Shown: piece after piece, positions 58,784-64,000 of the stretch
Layout of the letters: every line of letters begins with the position of its first letter
How positions within the stretch are numbered: the first letter of the stretch is position 1
Source: Parapedobacter deserti
GTDB taxonomy: Bacteria; Bacteroidota; Bacteroidia; Sphingobacteriales; Sphingobacteriaceae
Direction of reading: 5' to 3'
Length of the DNA: 64,000 nucleotides
Assembly: GCF_042646065.1 (NCBI RefSeq)
Contig: NZ_JBHRTA010000008.1
Span: 186,001-250,000, forward strand
Notes under the pieces: model-generated
Databases searched by the model: none
What the model saw: the letters and a program-made list of their open reading frames with translations, nothing else
What the model was told of the DNA's origin: nothing
Position numbers and translations under genes: made by a program

Positions 58784-61700
58784 TCAAGCAATGTGTTGCG
58801 GTTGCTGCGGTTTGACGATCTGTGACGCGGGGATGCGCAGGTAGAAGGTGGTACCCTTGCCAACGTAAGTTTCATACCGGATGTTTCCACCCATTGCTTC
58901 TACCGCTTGCTTCACAAAAGCCAGTCCGAGACCTGTTCCCGAGCTCTTGGTGGTAAAGTTGGGCTGGAACAGTTTTTCGCGCAGCTCCGGACTTATGCCG
59001 TGGCCATTATCCTGAATGGCGAGGGAAACATAATTGGATGCGTCGTAGGTTATCGTTATGCTGATATAGCATTTGCGTTTTGCAATCGTCGCTTCTATTG
59101 AATTTTTTATCAGGTTATTGAAAGACCGGAGCAACTGGTCACGGTCGCCATGAATTTTAATGGCGCTGCCGCCACAATGATTGTTGATTTGTATTTTCAC
59201 ACCACTGTTGTTATTGAATACCTCGACCGCCTTATTCAGGATATCCAGCAGGTCGACTTCCTTGAGTTGGGTATCCGGCATTTTGGCGAATTCCGAAAAC
59301 TCGGACGCAATGCGTGAGAGGCTGTCTATCTGTTCGATAAACGACTCGCTGAACCGTGCAAACCGCTCATCGAACCGCGGATCCTTTTCCTTCCAAGACC
59401 GGTTCAGCTGCTGGATGCCCAACTTAAGCGGAGTCAGCGGGTTTTTGATTTCATGGGCAACCTGCTTGGCCATTTCTCGCCATGCGGATTCTCGCTCCGA
59501 ACGCATGATCGTGTTTGCACTCTGTTCAAGCGCGGCGATCATCAGGTTGTATTCTTTGATGAGGCTACCGATCTCGTCGTGCCTTTTCCAGAAAATGGGT
59601 TCATTCGGTTTGCCTATGCTGGTTTTAGCGAGGCTACGCTGCACCAGGGCAAGAGGCGCGGTGATCTTGTTTGCTACAAACACGGCAAACAACCCCAGCA
59701 CGAGAATGACCAGCGCGTAGATATTGATTAGCGTATTGAGGAGAAGCCCCACATTTTGATCGAATTCTTTCTGGTAACCGTAGTTGGGCAGACTAAGGAA
59801 CGCTACCGGCTCGTATTCATCGTTTCTGATAGGGGCGTAGGCAGCAATGAAATTGAGTCCACCGATTTGTTCATGCTGGATGAATTCGGATCGTTGGCGA
59901 CGCGCCACATGCAGCCACGCTCGCGGCTGCATGTACCGTGAGGTCAATCGTAAATCATAAATCCGCGGCTGGGTAGAATAGATCAATTGTCCGTCGATAC
60001 CGTAAAGGTTAAGATCAGAAGCAATGGATTCGGCGATGGCGTTGAATTGCTCGTCGGTCGAAATCCCGCGGTTTATACTAGCATCTTTCAGCATGCGCGA
60101 CTCGAGCCGTCGGGCAATATCCACCACATATTTCAAAACGCCGGTTTCTTGCTGCTTCCTGAACTGGCTGCTTATGCTGAAGAACGTGATGAACCCTGCA
60201 ACGATCAGCGTAAACACGACCGCCACTACCATGAATGTCTGAATTCGTGTGCTATATAACACTTTGCTGGACAAAATAAGGTAACTCCACCTGAGGTTTC
60301 TCAGGCTGAAGTCATTGCTGTTTAAAGTCAACACCAGCCAACGGGTTATGTAAGCTATTATAGCAAATAGAAGAAACACCAGAAAGATGAAGGACACTGC
60401 GGCCAATTGCATCCAATGGCTTTGTTGCGGTTTGCTGACCACAATCAATGTCCGGCTGTTGGGGCGGTACATCATGTGCTCGAAGCCACCTTCATTGCCG
60501 AGCGTGATGTGTTTGCGCTGCTCTGCCGGATAGCTCTCGGCAGAGAGCGGGTATACATAGTCACCGAATTGGCTGACCAAGGAGCCATCGCGGTAGAATG
60601 CATATGCGTATTGCGTAATCAGTTCGGTATGCTGTTGGTCTATCCTGCTGTCTGTAAGGATATCCGGATAGGCAGCGAGTTGGCTGAATGAGCGGTTTTG
60701 CAATTCGATAAGTAACGTACCCAGTGGGTTGCCTTCGTCCTCTACCGGGAGTTGAGCGAAATATTCAAAATTTCCGAATTGGCTGTTGCCGCGGTAGAAG
60801 TTTTCGGACACCTTGATCGCCCCGGATATTACTTTCTCCCGATAAGCCTCCCGTTTACTTGCAGAGCTGTTGCCTATCGGAGTCCAGTCAGGATCAAACT
60901 CGTGGGCGACAAATTCATACCGTGAAAGGTAACCGCTCAGGTAAGTTCTTTTCAGGTGCTCATTGAGCAGTTCGCGGTTTTCGCCCCTTGGGTTCTTGAA
61001 ATATTCAATAAGTATGGGATCTTTGACAATCTCTTTTTCCAGATCATAAAAAAGAGCAAGCGCATTAGCATCGTCAACAGCTTCCAGTTTTGAGATAGCT
61101 ATTTTCTGCTTTTCTTCTTTCTTATAACGCTGTAGTTGGCTGTGTTTCACGGCGGTTATCGCTGCAAGCAGCAGTAACGTGGAGATAAAAACAGCGAGAT
61201 CAAATTGGGTTTTCCGTTTGATGTACCATGCCCGCAGGGCAATTAGCATGGTCAGTAAAACGAAGGTAAGCGGGAAGTTATCAGGCGAGATCCGAATAAT
61301 ATACACATGCATGCCGGCCAAGCAAAGGACAACGACTGCTCCGATGGCGAGTAATCGCTTAACGTTGGGAATGATCGAATGAACAAGCCCTACCAGCAAG
61401 TCAATGAATAGCAGCAGCGACATCATGCAAAGGCATAGCGCGATAATGCCCATCCAGCTGTAGATATTCAGGTTAAGAATGTTGGTGACGTCGAAGTTAA
61501 TGTCCGAATTGGTGACGAGGCCCGCAAACACCTCGGTGATGGCAAGACTCATCAAATAAATCAGTAGCCCAAAGATGAACGCCACCACAATATGCCCCGT
61601 TTTCGTATGAGCAAATGCCGGAATTTTTAGGCGCCGCCTAAACGTGAACAGATAGCCAATAAACCAAGAGAATGTGATTATATTGAGCAGAAAACCGCCT

Positions 61701-62563
61701 AAGTGAGGGAAGAGAAAACTGGACGCAAAGTTGCGGGAATCAAAAATGCCGGTATAGAAATGAGAAGCCAACCAGCCGTAATGGAGGTCCAAGTACCGGA
61801 TGCCAGCCAAACAGCAGGTAAACAGCAGCACGGAAGACCAGACCCAGCCCCGTCCGGCCATCCATACACATATAATATTGCATAGAACAGCGATCGAAAA
61901 GCCAGCGAGCATCCACATTGCCAACTCAAGTTTGGAGAAGAACGTATCATGATGGCTATCGCGGAGCGTGACCGAAAACAGGTATTCCCCCGTTATACTT
62001 CTGATATTGTAAATCAAAGGGTCGTTATACTCGGCTATTTCCAAGTTGTTGGTAGCAATGAGATCTTTTGAGAACGTATTCTGCAGATAGGGATTGTTTT
62101 TCTGAAATTCCGATTTAATGGGGATCAGAAATAGGACAGAAAAATTTCCGGCACTTTTCTTTATTGACTCATACCAGCCGTTGTCTGTTTTGATGATATC
62201 AACTCCGTTGCGGATACCAGCATCCGTTTTAGGTACGAATTTGTCGGAGCCCCAGACCACCAGTTCGCTGTTTACGTAGGTAAACAGGTAGATCTCATGT
62301 TGTGCCGAAAAGTAGTTGAGGATGTCTTCGGTGAGTTTGACATCGGTTTCCATGGCCTTAAGCACATCATAATTGGTTGTATCGCTGAGGAAATTATAAA
62401 CGATTTGTTCCTTTTTATGCAGGGCACCTTGGAGTTTCCGGGCATCAAGGAGCAAGGTCTCCTCTTGGTCAAAGGTCAGGTTGATGGTGACGGCCGTTCC
62501 GATAAAGCATAACGTTAGAACGAATAGCAAAAGCCTTATTTTGACAACCGTACTCACATTCAC
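58784..62563 (-). CDS. Very large membrane sensor histidine kinase (NtrY-like, no receiver)
   Basis: 1259 residues. There are many membrane helices: one at about 8-28, a group about 215-480, one near 690-720 and another near 770-800, then a periplasmic stretch, a helix near 960-985 and a HAMP-like linker (about 985-1040, NKITAPLALVQRSLAKTS). The kinase core has HEIKNPLTPLKLGIQQLNRS (phospho-acceptor His), NLIKNSIEATI (N box), IQDNGHGISPEL (G1) and GTGLGLAFVKQAV (G2). A partner regulator is not in the window. The domain order resembles NtrY. Confidence 0.9.
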   Translation of the reverse strand: MNVSTVVKIRLLLFVLTLCFIGTAVTINLTFDQEETLLLDARKLQGALHKKEQIVYNFLSDTTNYDVLKAMETDVKLTEDILNYFSAQHEIYLFTYVNSELVVWGSDKFVPKTDAGIRNGVDIIKTDNGWYESIKKSAGNFSVLFLIPIKSEFQKNNPYLQNTFSKDLIATNNLEIAEYNDPLIYNIRSITGEYLFSVTLRDSHHDTFFSKLELAMWMLAGFSIAVLCNIICVWMAGRGWVWSSVLLFTCCLAGIRYLDLHYGWLASHFYTGIFDSRNFASSFLFPHLGGFLLNIITFSWFIGYLFTFRRRLKIPAFAHTKTGHIVVAFIFGLLIYLMSLAITEVFAGLVTNSDINFDVTNILNLNIYSWMGIIALCLCMMSLLLFIDLLVGLVHSIIPNVKRLLAIGAVVVLCLAGMHVYIIRISPDNFPLTFVLLTMLIALRAWYIKRKTQFDLAVFISTLLLLAAITAVKHSQLQRYKKEEKQKIAISKLEAVDDANALALFYDLEKEIVKDPILIEYFKNPRGENRELLNEHLKRTYLSGYLSRYEFVAHEFDPDWTPIGNSSASKREAYREKVISGAIKVSENFYRGNSQFGNFEYFAQLPVEDEGNPLGTLLIELQNRSFSQLAAYPDILTDSRIDQQHTELITQYAYAFYRDGSLVSQFGDYVYPLSAESYPAEQRKHITLGNEGGFEHMMYRPNSRTLIVVSKPQQSHWMQLAAVSFIFLVFLLFAIIAYITRWLVLTLNSNDFSLRNLRWSYLILSSKVLYSTRIQTFMVVAVVFTLIVAGFITFFSISSQFRKQQETGVLKYVVDIARRLESRMLKDASINRGISTDEQFNAIAESIASDLNLYGIDGQLIYSTQPRIYDLRLTSRYMQPRAWLHVARRQRSEFIQHEQIGGLNFIAAYAPIRNDEYEPVAFLSLPNYGYQKEFDQNVGLLLNTLINIYALVILVLGLFAVFVANKITAPLALVQRSLAKTSIGKPNEPIFWKRHDEIGSLIKEYNLMIAALEQSANTIMRSERESAWREMAKQVAHEIKNPLTPLKLGIQQLNRSWKEKDPRFDERFARFSESFIEQIDSLSRIASEFSEFAKMPDTQLKEVDLLDILNKAVEVFNNNSGVKIQINNHCGGSAIKIHGDRDQLLRSFNNLIKNSIEATIAKRKCYISITITYDASNYVSLAIQDNGHGISPELREKLFQPNFTTKSSGTGLGLAFVKQAVEAMGGNIRYETYVGKGTTFYLRIPASQIVKPQQPQHIA

Positions 62564-62638
62564 TTTTGTAATTTTAATTTACGTAAATATAGAAAATATC
62601 TCTGACACTCGCATGCGACTGGATATCAGGGAAATGAA

Positions 62639-62667
62639 ATCCCCACAATGATAACGATTGTGGGGAT
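62639..62667 (-). terminator. Terminator after sdhB
   Basis: ATCCCCACAAT (62639-62649) and ATTGTGGGGAT (62657-62667) are exact complements, 11-bp stem with a 7-base loop. It lies 3' of sdhB on the minus strand and ends with a short T-rich stretch. Confidence 0.65.
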
Positions 62668-62698
62668 GACAAATTATTATTACGGCGGTTTGGCGCCG

Positions 62699-63469
62699 TC
62701 AATGTGGCTCTTCCTGTCTGAATAGCTTAGTGGAGAGGTATTCCCGGTTCATCCGGGCAATGTTGGTCAGTTTAATGCCAACGGGGCATTCCGCTTCGCA
62801 CGCGCCAGTGTTGGTACAATTGCCGAAGCCTTCGGCATCCATTTGGTCAACCATGGCCTGTGCGCGGCTATATCTTTCCGCCTGTCCTTGCGGCAGCAGG
62901 GCATACTGAGAAATTTTGGCAGAAACGAACAGCATTGCCGATGCATTTTTACAAGCAGCGACGCATGCGCCGCAGGAGATGCAGGTTGCTGATTCAAACG
63001 CTTCATCGGCCACGGTCTTCGGAACGGGGATCGCGTTCGCGTCAGGCACACCTCCGGTGTTTACGTTGACATAGCCGCCTGCTTGTTGAATGCGGTCAAA
63101 CGCCGAGCGATCGACTGCGAGATCCTTGATGACAGGAAACGCGGAGGCTCTCCACGGTTCTATGACAATGGTCTGCCCGTCGTGAAAGCTGCGCATGTGT
63201 AATTGGCAGGTTGTGGTACCCTGCTTTGGTCCGTGTGGTCTCCCATTGATATGCAGCGAGCACATCCCGCAGATACCTTCACGGCAGTCATGATCAAAAT
63301 GAATAGGGTCTTCGCCCTTCCGAACCAAGTCCTCATTGACTACGTCCAGCATCTCCAAAAAAGCCATATCCGGCGATATACCTGTGGCTTGGTAGGTTAC
63401 AAACTTACCCCTCGTCTTGTCGTTTTTTTGGCGCCATACTTTCAGCGTCAGGTTCATGTTTCCGCTCAT
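62699..63469 (-). CDS. sdhB: Succinate dehydrogenase/fumarate reductase iron-sulfur subunit
   Basis: 256 residues. The ferredoxin-like [2Fe-2S] site is CREGICGMCSLHIN with a later TTC; the 3Fe-4S/4Fe-4S region has CISCGACVAACKNAS and CTNTGACEAECPVGI. This spacing is usual in the Bacteroidota SdhB. The subunit passes electrons from the flavoprotein to quinone in complex II. The sdhA gene is upstream (63547 onward). Confidence 0.94.
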   Translation of the reverse strand: MSGNMNLTLKVWRQKNDKTRGKFVTYQATGISPDMAFLEMLDVVNEDLVRKGEDPIHFDHDCREGICGMCSLHINGRPHGPKQGTTTCQLHMRSFHDGQTIVIEPWRASAFPVIKDLAVDRSAFDRIQQAGGYVNVNTGGVPDANAIPVPKTVADEAFESATCISCGACVAACKNASAMLFVSAKISQYALLPQGQAERYSRAQAMVDQMDAEGFGNCTNTGACEAECPVGIKLTNIARMNREYLSTKLFRQEEPH

Positions 63470-63546
63470 TGTTATTTAGTTACAATTTACGATTTTAGAT
63501 TACGGTTTACATAATTCACCGATGGCCAAAGAATCTAAAATCTAAA

Positions 63547-64000
63547 TCACTTATAGCTCCGTTGTGTCAATTTTACATTTTCGAATTCAAGGTGTTCCTT
63601 GTGAAGTACTTCAGGTTGGTTTTCACCCCGGTATTCCCAGGCGGCCACGTATTTGAAATTCTCGTCGTCCCGCTTGGCCTCACCTTCTTCTGTCTGGCTT
63701 TCCTCGCGGAAATGTCCACCACACGATTCACGGCGGTGTAGGGCATCGTCTACCATGAGTTCACCCAGCTCGAGGAAATCGGCTACCCGTCCGGCTTTTT
63801 CCAGCGACTGGTTCATTTCTTCGTTTTCACCGAGCACCGTCACGTCACTCCAAAATTCCTTCCGCAATTCCTGTATCAGTCCCTTGGCCTTTATCAATCC
63901 AGCTTCGTTGCGAGCCATGCCGCAATATTCCCACATTGTGTGTCCGAGTTTCTTGTGGATATCATCCACGGTCTTGCTTCCCCTAAGTGAAAGCAGTTTG
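63547..64000 (-). CDS. sdhA: Succinate dehydrogenase flavoprotein subunit, C-terminal part (runs off the window)
   Basis: About 151 residues open to the window edge. The C-terminal domain of SdhA is visible: a helical stretch with MWEYCGMARNEAGLIKAKGL, then RRESCGGHFREESQT (the conserved ESRGxHxRxDxP equivalent, in this phylum with Cys and Gly) and the final EVLHKEHLEFENVKLTQRSY. The flavin-binding part lies beyond 64000. Upstream of sdhB by 77 bp. Confidence 0.9.
   Translation of the reverse strand, partial: KLLSLRGSKTVDDIHKKLGHTMWEYCGMARNEAGLIKAKGLIQELRKEFWSDVTVLGENEEMNQSLEKAGRVADFLELGELMVDDALHRRESCGGHFREESQTEEGEAKRDDENFKYVAAWEYRGENQPEVLHKEHLEFENVKLTQRSYK

Overview
The window looks like a Bacteroidota chromosome, most likely Sphingobacteriaceae (Parapedobacter-like is my guess). 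The reasons are the many promoters of the TTTG / TAnnTTTG type, the near absence of Shine-Dalgarno sequences, LytTR two-component pairs, an S16 protein with a long Ala/Glu tail, a Bacteroidota-type succinate dehydrogenase iron-sulfur subunit and an initiator tRNA without an encoded CCA. Family names come from reading the translations; no search was run.

Layout. 0-3 kb is a graveyard of Rpn/PD-(D/E)XK 'transposase-like' nuclease genes, several frameshifted or truncated, with small companion ORFs. 3.2-12.1 kb holds a minus-strand RND efflux operon (outer-membrane channel, adaptor, permease, HdeD-like protein) behind a LytTR histidine kinase/response regulator pair, with a 9-bp-arm inverted repeat at the efflux promoter, then an outer-membrane barrel gene. 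12.3-39.5 kb has the character of an accessory island. A 40-bp sequence with one mismatch recurs at 12365 and 37213, and diverged relatives of it lie beside the initiator tRNA-Met gene at 39490. Inside are a second LytTR pair co-transcribed with a beta-propeller/Omp85-barrel fusion, and a 19-kb plus-strand series devoted to redox and electrophile stress: three Crp/Fnr regulators, two isochorismatase-like hydrolases, two pirins, OsmC proteins, an alpha/beta hydrolase, a YjdI-like Fe-S protein plus GNAT, a KefB-like antiporter, a flavin monooxygenase, YceI, a secreted amidohydrolase, an Alginate_exp porin and quinone oxidoreductases. Two genes there (an OsmC and a quinone oxidoreductase) are broken by internal deletions. 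The island ends with an AbiEi-like/Fic fusion gene preceded by four helically phased repeats.

39.5-64 kb is mostly core genome: era, rpsP, rimM, metF, glnS, an Lrp regulator, ruvC, envelope/polysaccharide genes (two UPF0104 flippase-like proteins, GT2, acyltransferase, rfbA, gmd), a very large NtrY-like histidine kinase and the sdhB/sdhA end. It also contains an unannotated-looking conserved protein with a protein-kinase-like residue pattern (47028) and a candidate small RNA (46753-46862).

The most interesting points are the island and its tRNA-linked repeats, the propeller/barrel fusion in a sensor operon, the Fic fusion with phased boxes, the kinase-like protein, the Crp-type operators shared by two adjacent promoters, and a possible gene-within-a-gene start with AGGAGG in an Rpn gene.
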